Source: Roseiarcus sp043784465
GTDB taxonomy: Bacteria > Pseudomonadota > Alphaproteobacteria > Rhizobiales > Beijerinckiaceae
Assembly (NCBI GenBank): GCA_043784465.1
Contig: JAYVYJ010000185.1
Location: 1 to 22,397, forward strand
Reading direction: 5' to 3'
Length of the DNA: 22,397 nucleotides
Shown here: piece after piece, positions 7,479 through 16,486 of the stretch
How the letters are laid out: each line of letters opens with the position of its first letter
Numbering within the stretch: the stretch's first letter is position 1
Made by a program: the position numbers and the translations under genes
The notes under the pieces: model-generated
Seen by the model: the letters and a program-made list of their open reading frames with translations, nothing else
What the model was told of the DNA's origin: nothing
Databases searched by the model: none

Positions 7479-10400
7479 TCAACCCAATCGCGCAAAGACC
7501 TGGTGACGCCGACCATCGTCCATCAGCGGCACGCGGACTGGTCGCTCCCCAAGTTCAACTCCGTCCACGCTCGCATAGACCACGCCGCGGTTGACGCCGC
7601 CCGGATTCTCCACTCGCACCGCATAGCTCGCGGACCTGTAGGCGAGCGTCGCTTCAAAATGGTCCCAATCTTTGGGAATGCAGGGGTCCACGCGCAGCGT
7701 TGTCCTGTGGATGCTGAGGCCCAGCAATGCCTCGACGCCCGCGCGTTGCAACCATCCAGCCGATCCCGTGTACCATGTCCAGCCGCCACGCCCTACGTGA
7801 GGCGGGACGGAATAGATGTCGGCGCACGCCACATAGGGCTCCACTTTGTAGCGATGTGCGTCCGCGCGGCTGCGCGCATGGTTGATGGGGTTGAGCATCG
7901 CGAAGAGGCTGGCCGCCCTGTCGCCGTCTCCCAGCGCCGCGAACGCCATCACCGACCACGCCGCCGCGTGGGTGTATTGGCCGCCGTTCTCGCGCACGCC
8001 GGGCGGGTAGCCCTTGATGTATCCGGGATCGTGAGGCGTCCGGTTGAACGGCGGCGTGAACAGCAAGGCGAGGCCCGCGTCGCGGCGGATCAATTCGCGC
8101 TCAAGCGCCGTCATCGCCTGCGTCGCCCGTGAGGGCGTCGCCGCGCCAGACAAAACCGCCCAGGATTGCGCGATAGAATCGATGCGGCACTCGGCGTCGG
8201 CGGCCGCGCCCATTGAGGCGCCGTCGTCGAAATAGGCGCGCACATACCAATCGCCGTCCCAGGCTTCGCGCTCCAGCGCCACTTTCAGCGCGTCAGCGTG
8301 CAGCAGCCAATGTCCCGCGCGCTCCGTCTCGCCGCGCGCGAGTGCGAGCGGCGCGAAGCGCGTCAGCGTGGCGTAGAGGAACCATCCGAGCCAGACGCTC
8401 TCGCCCTCGCCCTTTTCGCCGACCCGGTTCATGCCGTCGTTCCAGTCGCCTGTCCCCATCAACGGCAGGCCATGCCGGCCCACCGCGAGGCTGGCGTCGA
8501 GCGCCAGCGCGCAATGCTCGAACAGAGCCGCGCTTGCCTCAGAGGATTTCGGCAAGAAGAAATTGTCTGTTTCTTCAGCCTTGAGCGGCTCCCCTTCCAG
8601 AAACGAGATGGATTCGTCGAGCACGCCCGTATCTCCCGTCGCCTCGACATAATGGGCGACCGTGTAGGCCAGCCAGGCCCGGTCGTCGGAGATGCGCGTG
8701 CGCACGCCCTGCCCGGAATGGGGCAGCCACCAATGCTGTACGTCGCCCTCGGCGAACTGCCGACCCGCCGCGCGCAGCAGATGCTGGCGCGTCAGGTCCG
8801 GCCGCGCGGCCGCGAGCGCCATGCCGTCCTGCAGCTGGTCGCGGAAGCCATAGGCCCCGCTGGCCTGATAGAAGGCCGAGCGCGCCCAGACGCGGCAGGC
8901 CAGCGTCTGATACAACAACCAGCCGTTGAGCATCAGGTCCATCGACCGGTCGGGCGTCTTCACCTCGATGGCGCCGAGCGTCTGGCGCCAGAAGGCGGCG
9001 ATCTCGGCTTCGACCGCGTCGAGATCCGCCGCCCGCCATTTCTGGATCGCCACCCGCGCCTCCGCGCGCGTGGCCGCCTGCCCTAGAAAAACCACGACCT
9101 CGACAACGCCGCCGACCGGAATGGCGATTTGGGTTCGCATGGCGACGCAGGGATCGAATCCGGCGCCAAGCTTCTTCGACAGGGGCGCCGCGCCGCGCAA
9201 CGCGAGCGGGTTCGTCAAAGCCCCGTTTCGGCCGACGAATTCACGACGGTCGCCTGTCCAGTCGATCTGCGCGCCGCGCATATCGACGAACGCTACGCGT
9301 GAGCCGAACGACATATTCCAGGGGTTGCGCGCGAAGATCGCGCCGGTCTGCGTGTCCGCCTCGGTCTCGACAAACGCCGCCGACGCGGAGCGGGACGTCC
9401 CTAGCGCCCATTCGACATAGGCGGTGACGGAGACGACGCGCGAGGCCGCCGAAGTGTTTGTAAGCTTGAGGCGAGAAATCTTGATCGCGCCTTCGAGGGG
9501 CGCGAATTGCACGAGGTCGGCGGCCACCCCGTTGGCATTGTGCTCGAACCGGCTATAGCCGCGCCCGTGCCGCGCGACATAGGTCGCCCGCGCGTCGCGT
9601 ATCGGGGAAGCCGTAGGACTCCAGACGACGCCCGTGTCATCGTCCTTCAGATAGAACGCCTCGCCCGGGGGATCGGCGACGGCGTCGTTCGACCACGGCG
9701 TGAGCTGGTTCTCGCGGCTATTGGCGGACCACGTGTAGCCCGCGCCCGTCGTCGAAACCTGAAAGCCGAAAGCCTTGTTGGCGATCACGTTGATCCATGG
9801 CGCCGGCGTCGATTGGCCGGGCCCCAGGATCGTTACATATTCCTTGCCGTCGGAACCGAAGCCGCCCAGACCGTTGAAAAATTCCAGGTCCGGAGTCTTC
9901 GGGGGAAATGCGACTTTCGCTCGGGCGACGACCGGCGCGGCGAAGAGCCGGATCGGCGGGCGGAAATCGACCGCGCGGTCGAGTTGCTCCAAAAGGCTGC
10001 CTTGCTGGGCCGCGATCACCACGCGCGCCGCCGAGACCAGCAACGCATGCGTTCCCGGCTCGATCAAATCTGCACGCAGCACAAAGGCGCGGCCCGGGCG
10101 ACGCGCGGCGCCCGCCGCCGGGCGCTCCTGATTGGCGCGCACAAGCGTCTCCAACAGGCTTTGAAGATCCTGCACATAAGAGGAGCGCCTGTCGTTGAGG
10201 ATGACAAGATCGACGGCGAGCTGCTTTATCAGCCAATAGGCGTGCGCGTGCAGCAATTGTTTGACGACGCCGATGTTTTCGACTTCATTGATCCGCAGCA
10301 AGACGATGGGCAGGTCGCCTGATATGCCTAGCGACCAGAGCCCGGATTGCGGCCCCGCGCCTTGCCGGATAATGTCGGAAGACGGGCGCAGCGAGGGGCT

Positions 10401-13400
10401 CGTGAACACGACATAACTGGCGAGCCGCTGGAAAAGCGCGGCCTCGTCCGGTTTGACCCCGAGGTGATGCTGTTGCACCTGAGCCTGGGTCCAGGCGAGT
10501 GTCGTGGCCCGGTCGTAGGCGGCGGCGTCGCGATGTTTGTCGATCTGGTCGAGCAAGGCGGCGCGTGAACCCGCGGCAAGAGTCCAGAAGGCGACGCGGA
10601 CGCTGGCTCCGGGGGCGACAGTCACCCGCCGACGCAGCGCGAAAACGGGATCGAGCACGGGGCCGGCGGATCGCGACAGCGGGCCGTCGCGCAAAGCGAA
10701 GGCGTCGGCGATGCCCTGTCCGCGTCCGAGAAACCTGGCACGGTCGGTCTCGAAATCCGGCTTGCCGACAGCCTCGCCGTTGGCGACGCTCAGATGTCCG
10801 GCCCAGATCTCGGGCTCTGTCGGCGTCCGCCTGCGGCGTGTGGCGAGGATCGCGCCGAGATCGGCGACGAATTCCGTCTCGACAAACAGCTTGGAGAAGG
10901 CGGGATGTGCGACGTCCGCATCCTGGTCCCCAAGCGTCAGTTCGGCATAGGAGGTGATCTCGATCTCGCGCATCATACTCCCGGCGTTGGAGATCGTGAT
11001 GCGGCGCACCTCGGCGTCGTCTTCGGCGGACACGAGCACGTCCATTGTCGTGGTCAGGGCGCCGTCGCGCCGCGTGAACTCGGCGCGATCCTCGTTGAAC
11101 AGCACGGAATATTGGTCGGGTTCCGCGCCGGTGGGTTGAAAGCCGGCGGACCAGACCGCGCCGCTTCGCATGTCGCGCAAAAAGATATACGCGCCGCTGT
11201 CGTCGCGCGTCGCGTCCTCGCGCCAACGCGTGATCGCCATGTCGCCCCATCGGCTGTAGCCAGACCCGGCGGCGGTCAACATCACCGCGTAACGGCCATT
11301 GGAGAGCAGCAACGTCGAAGGGAGGGTTTGATACGGCGAAAAGATCCTGCGCCCGCCGGAGGGATCGACTTCTAAAGACCGCAGCGGCGTTTTCACCTCC
11401 GGCTCCCAGGGACGCAACGAGGCGACCTCACGGGGAACGCGCTCCTGCAACAGCAATTCGGTGGCCTGAACAATAGGCTCGGCGTGAAATCGATCTCGCA
11501 TCACGCCGTTCAGCAGCGCGTTGGCGATGGCGACGATCGTCATACCCTGATGATGCGCCATGAACGCCCGCACGACGGCGAAAGTTTCGCCCTCCTGCAC
11601 ACGCGTGGCGGTAAAATCCAGCGCCTCGAAGAAGCCGTAGCGGCCCTGCCCTCCCATCTCGGCCATGCGCGCGTAATTTGCGGCGGCGGCGGAAGCGTCG
11701 ACCATGGTCGCCAGGCCCGTCGCGTAGGGCGCGATGACGCTGCTTTCCCCCAATCCGCGCTTCAGGCCGAGGCCGGGCACGCCGAAGTTGGAATATTGAT
11801 AGGTCAATTCGAGATCGCGGACGTTATAGGCCGATTCCGAGACGCCCCATGGCACGCCACGAGCCACGCCATATTCGATTTGCCGACGCACGATCAGGCG
11901 GTCCGTCTGATCGAGCAAGCTGCCGAAGGGCGCGCGCATCACCAGGGGCGGCATTAGATATTCGAACATCGAGCCGGACCAGGAGATCAGCGCCGATCCC
12001 CTGGCAACCGGAGTCGCCGCGCGGCCGAGCCGGAACCAGTGTTTGGCCGGCACGTCGCCTTTGGCGATGGCGAAGAAGCTGGCGAGCCGCGCTTCGGACG
12101 CCAGCAGGTCGTAGCAATTGGGATCGAGCGCGGAATCGGAGATCGAATAACCGATGGAGAGCAACTGGCGCTGTGCGTCGAACAGGAAACCGAACTCCAT
12201 CGCCATCGCCATCGCCCGGAAACCGTCCTCGAGCACGGTCAACCGGGCGCGACGCGAGGCGATTTGCGCCGCAGACGATTCCAGGTCGTCGCGATGTTCG
12301 GCGATGGCGGTCAGGATCGCGTGCGACCAATACTGAAGATCGGTCTCCCGCGCGTCGCCGCTCTCCAGCGCGATGGCGTCGGCGATATCGACGAGATTGA
12401 CGCCCTCCTTGGCCAGTTGCGCCCATTTGGCCGACATTGCGGAATCGTCGCCTGGGCTTTGCGCCAGCGTCCTTGAGATCGTGGCCAGCGAATCCTCAAG
12501 CTGTCGCGGCGTCGCCGTCTGCGTGCGCACGCCGGCGCTGAGGCGCTGGGCCTCCTCGCTCAGCAGCGCGATCATGTCGCCGACGCCCGCCCGCCGCGCC
12601 GGCGCCGAGAGCAGCGCGCTCCGCCATTCGCGGCAGGCGTTGGCGAGCGCTATCAGATGGCCCGCGAGATTGCCGCTGTCGACGGAGGACACGTACTTGG
12701 GCGCCAGCACCACGAGGTCGCGGGTGGCGTACCAATTGAAGAAATGGCCGCGAAAACGCTCCATCCTCGCCATCGTCGCGAGCGTCGCCTCCAGCCGCGC
12801 AATCGCCCGGGTCGCGCCGATCCAGCCAAAATCCCGCGCCGCAACGACGGCGAGCAGATAAAGGCCGATGTTGGTCGGCGAGGTCCGATGCGCGACGGCG
12901 GGTGCGGGGGTCTCCTGGAAATTGTCCGGCGGCAGGCAATTTTCGGCCGGCGTCACGAAGGTCTCGAAATATCGCCATGTCCGACGGGCGGCGCGGCGTA
13001 GCGCCAGAACTTCGGCGTCGGAGAGCACGGTGCGCCGCTCGGGCGCCGGAGGCAGGCTGATCGCCCACGCGAGGGCGGGGGAAGCCAGCCAGAGCGCGAC
13101 GACCGGCGCGGCCGCAAGCCAAGCGCCGCGCCCGAGCGCCAGCGCAAAAACGAGAGCCGACGTGGCGACGACCAGCGCGCCGGTCATGCGCAATGCGAAG
13201 CCGCGCAGCGTCAGTTGCTTGGCCCCCATCGCGCGCGAGGCGGTGGTCCATTCGAGCAGATGACGACGGCTGACGAACAGTCGCCACAGCGTCCGCACGA
13301 TGGCGTCGCTCAGCATGAAGGCGTGATCGGCGAGGAACGTGACGTTAAGCGCCGTCAACGTCAGGCCAAGGCGGAAATCGGCGCCGAGCGCGCGCGCGTA

Positions 13401-16061
13401 ACTGGCGAACGAAACGCCCGGGCGGCGCGAGAAAACGCCCGAAATTCCCGGGATGAGGTGGGGAACGAGCATTGTCGCGAACACGAGCGCCGTCCAGACG
13501 AGCGCGGCGGGCGGCGCGAGGGTCCAACCGAGTGCGAGCGCGAGTACGGCGGTCGGCGCGGTCAGTGTGCGCCGGAGATTGTCGATCATCTTCCAGCGGC
13601 CGATGCGGGGGAGCGGATCGTGCCGCCGGACAGGGTCGGCGCCCTCGCCCGCGAAGCCGAATATCCAGGGCAGCAACTGCCAATCGCCGCGCGCCCAGCG
13701 TTGATGCCGCGAGGCGCTGACGTCGTAACGCGACGGGAATTCCTCGACCACCTCGACGTCGGAAGCAAACCCCGTGCGCGCAAAAGTGCCCTCGAAGAGA
13801 TCGTGGCTCAGCAGGGTGGCGTCGGGCGCGCGCCCGTTAAGCGCCGTCTCGAACGCATCGACGTCGTAGATCCCCTTGCCCGCGTAGGAGCCCTCGCCAA
13901 ACATGTCCTGATAGACGTCCGACACGGCCGAGGCATAGGGATCGATGCCGCTGGAATGGGAGAACACGCGCTGGAACAGCGAGCCCTCTCCTCCCTCGGG
14001 CAGCGAGGGTGTGACCCTGGGTTGCAGCACGCCATAGCCTTCCACGACCGCCCCGCGTGTGGCGTCGAAACGCGGGCGGTTGAGAGGATGGGCGATTTTG
14101 CCGATCAACCGGCGCACCGCATCGCGCGGCAGGCGGGTGTCCGAGTCGAGCGTCAGGACGTATTTGACCCCCTGAGGCAGCGTTTCGGCGTCGGCGAGCG
14201 GCAGGAACGTCGTGTCCGTCGCGCCGCGCAGCCAGCGGTTCAATTCGTGCAGCTTGCCGCGCTTGCGCTCCCAGCCAATCCACCGCCGCTCGCTTTGGCA
14301 ATAGATGCGCCGGCGATGCAGCAGCAGGAACCGGGGCCCCGCCGGCGCGCGCCCATAACGCTGGTTGAGACGCGCGACGCCTTCGCGCGCGAAGGCGAGC
14401 AGCGCGGCGTCGCCCCCCACGCTCTCGGAATCGGCGTCGGTCCAATCCGACAACAGTGCGAAATGCAGGTCGCCTTCGGGGCTCGCAAGGTGATGGATTT
14501 CCAGCCGCTCCACCAGTCCGGCGATCTCCGCTTCGTGGGTCAGCATCGTCGGCATGACGACCATCGTGCGCAGCGTCGCGGGCACGCCGTCGAGCAGCGC
14601 CAGCCCCGGCAACGACACCGCGCGCACGAACAGCGTCACGATGCGGTTGACGAGCGCCACGGCGACGTCCGTCGCCGAGAGGCCGCCCAGCAGGACCAGA
14701 CAGACGATGGGAAGCGCGCCGACCCCCATGTGCGCCAGAACGAAGGCGGCGCACGCGATCAGAAGCAGCGAAATGGCCACGATCGACGTGGCGTAGACGT
14801 CGAAATTCACGACCGCCGTCACCCGCATCGGCCAGACGCGGAACTTCGCGAAGCCCAGCGAAGCTTCGAAGGCGCTCCGACCCCCGGCCAGAAGATGGTA
14901 ACCGGGGTCGGCGCGGCGGGATTGCTCGGTCGGCGACAGTGCGGGGTGGGTCGCGGCGGCGGCGGCTACGGCCTGGCGCGCGATGGCGAGTTCGTCGTGG
15001 CGCGAGCCGCGCGCCAATTCCTCGACGGCGCTGCGATAAAGCGTCCGGGTCGGAAAATCCATTTCCAGAAACCGACCGGCCTTGGCCAGTTCCGCGTCGA
15101 CAAGACAGAAGCTCTCGAACAATTCCTTCCAATCGACTTCCGCGATCACGCGCAGGCTGGTGACGATGTTGCGCACGGTGACGTTTGCGGCGCCCTGGCG
15201 ACGATGGATTTCGCGCACCGCTGCGTCTGCGGTCATGCCCTGTTTGGCAAGGCGTGCGTCGAGCCAGGCGAGCGCGGGGGTGAATTTCGGATCCTGATCG
15301 CGCAGCCGGTGTACGAGTTGCACCGCGAAGGCGTCCTGAAGCGGCCCGTCCGGACGGCGGGCGAACACGCTCGCCGCCGCCTCGGGCGCGCGCCCGCCGA
15401 CGCCGAGCAGCCGATCCGCGAGACTGTCCGCCTCGCGGCGCGCCGCGCGGCTGACCGTGATCTCCTGAGCGAGCCGCCGCAGGTTCTCGATCAGCACGAT
15501 CTGCAAAGTGATCGAGGCGGCCCAGAGTTCGCCAATCGTCAGCGGCTGGACCTCCTGATAAGCGTTGACGTAGGCGACGAAGGTCTCGACGTCGAAGCTG
15601 CTGTCGGTATGGGCGACATAGGCCCACGTCAGGCCGAAGGCGCGCGGATAGCCGGCGAACGGGCCGGAGACGAGCTTGGGGAGTTGGCGATAATAACCCG
15701 GCGGCAAGTCCGCGCCGATCTGGCGCAGCTGCTTCTCGACGAGATGATAATTGTCGATCAGCCATTCCGCCGCCGGCGTGATGGCGCGGCCGTCGTGGGT
15801 CGCCACGACAATCGTGCGATAGGCGGCGAGCAAGACTTCGCCGTTGTCGGCGAGGCGCGCGTTCAGCGGGCGCCCGCGTGTCGGCCTGTCCGCGACTTTT
15901 TGCGCGACTGCGAGGGAACGCGCATGCGCCTGCAACCGCTCGACGCCAAAAAGTTCTTCGCGAATCGGCGTTTCATTGTCCCAGGGCGACGGCGTCTGCG
16001 CATAGCCAGCCCAGCGGCGGGGCGCGTCTGCGGGCGCACGGGTCGTTTCGACTGTCGGCAA
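7479..16061 (-). CDS. ndvB: cyclic beta-1,2-glucan synthase (NdvB/ChvB/Cgs type)
   Basis: An inner-membrane enzyme of 2,860 residues, the usual size of Brucella Cgs and Agrobacterium ChvB. It makes cyclic beta-1,2-glucan from UDP-glucose for export to the periplasm, important in osmoadaptation and host interaction. Domains in order: the typical N-terminus (WDNETPIREELFGVERLQ, about 27-44); membrane segments (about 425-485); a family 84 glycosyltransferase with DSD (639-641) and QRWARGDWQ (787-795); further membrane segments (about 835-880 and 960-1005); a glycoamylase-like/GH189 cyclisation region (about 1050-1510, with SWSGSMFEYLMPPL and MAHHQGMT at 1501-1508); then GH94-like phosphorylase repeats controlling chain length, with catalytic GDWNDGMN (2538-2545). 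The start at 16061 is TTG, supported by GGAG 7 bases upstream and by the family N-terminus. No frameshift or internal stop is seen. The nitroreductase gene follows in the same direction. Confidence 0.96.
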   Translation of the reverse strand: MPTVETTRAPADAPRRWAGYAQTPSPWDNETPIREELFGVERLQAHARSLAVAQKVADRPTRGRPLNARLADNGEVLLAAYRTIVVATHDGRAITPAAEWLIDNYHLVEKQLRQIGADLPPGYYRQLPKLVSGPFAGYPRAFGLTWAYVAHTDSSFDVETFVAYVNAYQEVQPLTIGELWAASITLQIVLIENLRRLAQEITVSRAARREADSLADRLLGVGGRAPEAAASVFARRPDGPLQDAFAVQLVHRLRDQDPKFTPALAWLDARLAKQGMTADAAVREIHRRQGAANVTVRNIVTSLRVIAEVDWKELFESFCLVDAELAKAGRFLEMDFPTRTLYRSAVEELARGSRHDELAIARQAVAAAAATHPALSPTEQSRRADPGYHLLAGGRSAFEASLGFAKFRVWPMRVTAVVNFDVYATSIVAISLLLIACAAFVLAHMGVGALPIVCLVLLGGLSATDVAVALVNRIVTLFVRAVSLPGLALLDGVPATLRTMVVMPTMLTHEAEIAGLVERLEIHHLASPEGDLHFALLSDWTDADSESVGGDAALLAFAREGVARLNQRYGRAPAGPRFLLLHRRRIYCQSERRWIGWERKRGKLHELNRWLRGATDTTFLPLADAETLPQGVKYVLTLDSDTRLPRDAVRRLIGKIAHPLNRPRFDATRGAVVEGYGVLQPRVTPSLPEGGEGSLFQRVFSHSSGIDPYASAVSDVYQDMFGEGSYAGKGIYDVDAFETALNGRAPDATLLSHDLFEGTFARTGFASDVEVVEEFPSRYDVSASRHQRWARGDWQLLPWIFGFAGEGADPVRRHDPLPRIGRWKMIDNLRRTLTAPTAVLALALGWTLAPPAALVWTALVFATMLVPHLIPGISGVFSRRPGVSFASYARALGADFRLGLTLTALNVTFLADHAFMLSDAIVRTLWRLFVSRRHLLEWTTASRAMGAKQLTLRGFALRMTGALVVATSALVFALALGRGAWLAAAPVVALWLASPALAWAISLPPAPERRTVLSDAEVLALRRAARRTWRYFETFVTPAENCLPPDNFQETPAPAVAHRTSPTNIGLYLLAVVAARDFGWIGATRAIARLEATLATMARMERFRGHFFNWYATRDLVVLAPKYVSSVDSGNLAGHLIALANACREWRSALLSAPARRAGVGDMIALLSEEAQRLSAGVRTQTATPRQLEDSLATISRTLAQSPGDDSAMSAKWAQLAKEGVNLVDIADAIALESGDARETDLQYWSHAILTAIAEHRDDLESSAAQIASRRARLTVLEDGFRAMAMAMEFGFLFDAQRQLLSIGYSISDSALDPNCYDLLASEARLASFFAIAKGDVPAKHWFRLGRAATPVARGSALISWSGSMFEYLMPPLVMRAPFGSLLDQTDRLIVRRQIEYGVARGVPWGVSESAYNVRDLELTYQYSNFGVPGLGLKRGLGESSVIAPYATGLATMVDASAAAANYARMAEMGGQGRYGFFEALDFTATRVQEGETFAVVRAFMAHHQGMTIVAIANALLNGVMRDRFHAEPIVQATELLLQERVPREVASLRPWEPEVKTPLRSLEVDPSGGRRIFSPYQTLPSTLLLSNGRYAVMLTAAGSGYSRWGDMAITRWREDATRDDSGAYIFLRDMRSGAVWSAGFQPTGAEPDQYSVLFNEDRAEFTRRDGALTTTMDVLVSAEDDAEVRRITISNAGSMMREIEITSYAELTLGDQDADVAHPAFSKLFVETEFVADLGAILATRRRRTPTEPEIWAGHLSVANGEAVGKPDFETDRARFLGRGQGIADAFALRDGPLSRSAGPVLDPVFALRRRVTVAPGASVRVAFWTLAAGSRAALLDQIDKHRDAAAYDRATTLAWTQAQVQQHHLGVKPDEAALFQRLASYVVFTSPSLRPSSDIIRQGAGPQSGLWSLGISGDLPIVLLRINEVENIGVVKQLLHAHAYWLIKQLAVDLVILNDRRSSYVQDLQSLLETLVRANQERPAAGAARRPGRAFVLRADLIEPGTHALLVSAARVVIAAQQGSLLEQLDRAVDFRPPIRLFAAPVVARAKVAFPPKTPDLEFFNGLGGFGSDGKEYVTILGPGQSTPAPWINVIANKAFGFQVSTTGAGYTWSANSRENQLTPWSNDAVADPPGEAFYLKDDDTGVVWSPTASPIRDARATYVARHGRGYSRFEHNANGVAADLVQFAPLEGAIKISRLKLTNTSAASRVVSVTAYVEWALGTSRSASAAFVETEADTQTGAIFARNPWNMSFGSRVAFVDMRGAQIDWTGDRREFVGRNGALTNPLALRGAAPLSKKLGAGFDPCVAMRTQIAIPVGGVVEVVVFLGQAATRAEARVAIQKWRAADLDAVEAEIAAFWRQTLGAIEVKTPDRSMDLMLNGWLLYQTLACRVWARSAFYQASGAYGFRDQLQDGMALAAARPDLTRQHLLRAAGRQFAEGDVQHWWLPHSGQGVRTRISDDRAWLAYTVAHYVEATGDTGVLDESISFLEGEPLKAEETDNFFLPKSSEASAALFEHCALALDASLAVGRHGLPLMGTGDWNDGMNRVGEKGEGESVWLGWFLYATLTRFAPLALARGETERAGHWLLHADALKVALEREAWDGDWYVRAYFDDGASMGAAADAECRIDSIAQSWAVLSGAATPSRATQAMTALERELIRRDAGLALLFTPPFNRTPHDPGYIKGYPPGVRENGGQYTHAAAWSVMAFAALGDGDRAASLFAMLNPINHARSRADAHRYKVEPYVACADIYSVPPHVGRGGWTWYTGSAGWLQRAGVEALLGLSIHRTTLRVDPCIPKDWDHFEATLAYRSASYAVRVENPGGVNRGVVYASVDGVELGERPVRVPLMDDGRRHQVFARLG

Positions 16062-16161
16062 ACGTGGTCTCCGGCGAAGCGGGTCCGAGGACGCCTACGG
16101 CCTCGACCGCGCCAGCCTTACCGGCCTGCGGGAGCGCGCGAAGCGAGGTCGCTCAATGGTA

Positions 16162-16188
16162 TGACCCTAACCGCGCGCGCGTTGGTCA
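16162..16188. repeat. imperfect palindrome in the ndvB upstream region
   Basis: TGACC (16162-16166) pairs with GGTCA (16184-16188); AAC and GTT inside pair after a 2-base bulge, around an alternating CG core. It lies about 100-127 bp before the ndvB start, so it could be a leader hairpin or a binding site for a dimeric regulator. The evidence is structural only. Confidence 0.35.
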
Positions 16189-16195
16189 CACAGGT

Positions 16196-16260
16196 TCGGA
16201 AACTACGCACGACGCAGAGGGCGCGGGTCCGCGGGACGGGTCGGCATGAGTAGATTCCGA
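16196..16260. repeat. second, diverged inverted repeat with the same arms as 4957-5005
   Basis: TCGGAAACTAC (16196-16206) and GTAGATTCCGA (16250-16260) form arms matching at 10 of 11 positions across a 43-bp loop. The left arm is identical to both arms at 4957-5005, and the match extends to 13 bases with the left arm there (TCGGAAACTACGC). The right arm region (15 bases from 16250) matches the reverse complement of the 4953-4967 region at 14 of 15 positions. Both copies are in non-coding DNA. Confidence 0.5.
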
Positions 16261-16448
16261 GGCTTTCGGAGCGCCTTCGTTCGCCCCGTTCGTGAGCCAC
16301 GCCGCCGCAATCGTAGGCCACGCCAAAGAATGAGGCGCGCAACCGGCGTATTTCTCAAAGGCAGCCGAAACGCCGCGTCCGCACGATTGCGACATGGCCC
16401 TGTCCAGCCTCAGGGCGGGGAGCCGTAGAACGTCCCGTCCCTTTGAAA

Positions 16449-16477
16449 CATTGTTTTGTGAGGCGCCCCAAACAACG
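16449..16477 (-). terminator. possible weak terminator hairpin after the LysR gene
   Basis: Downstream of the LysR stop, read on the minus strand, TTGTTT and AAACAA can pair around a GGGGCGCCTC core. The stem is imperfect and no long U tract follows, so an intrinsic terminator is only a weak possibility. Confidence 0.2.
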
Positions 16478-16486
16478 CTCGCGCCG

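Larger units (their letters stand above)
16062..16486. other. non-coding interval between ndvB and the LysR gene
   Basis: A 425-bp gap that must contain the ndvB promoter and leader and the end of the LysR transcript (both minus strand). It holds an inverted repeat related to that at 4957-5005 (16196-16260), an imperfect palindrome TGACC...GGTCA with a GC-rich centre (16162-16188), and several short GC-rich self-complementary stretches in the first 100 bases upstream of ndvB. Small open frames on both strands (for example 16118-16342, 16186-16395, 16246-16428) have no ribosome site and no recognisable product. I could not identify a -35/-10 pair with confidence. Confidence 0.6.

Noticed and set aside
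13215..16253. 1,012-codon open frame on the plus strand opposite ndvB
   Set aside because: It is antisense to the confidently identified synthase; its Arg/Gln/His/Ala-rich composition is what GC-rich codon bias gives on the opposite strand, and no domain is recognisable.
16118..16428. Small open frames in the ndvB-LysR gap as a hidden small gene or toxin
   Set aside because: They overlap on both strands, lack ribosome sites, show no hydrophobic or conserved pattern, and cross the inverted repeat.
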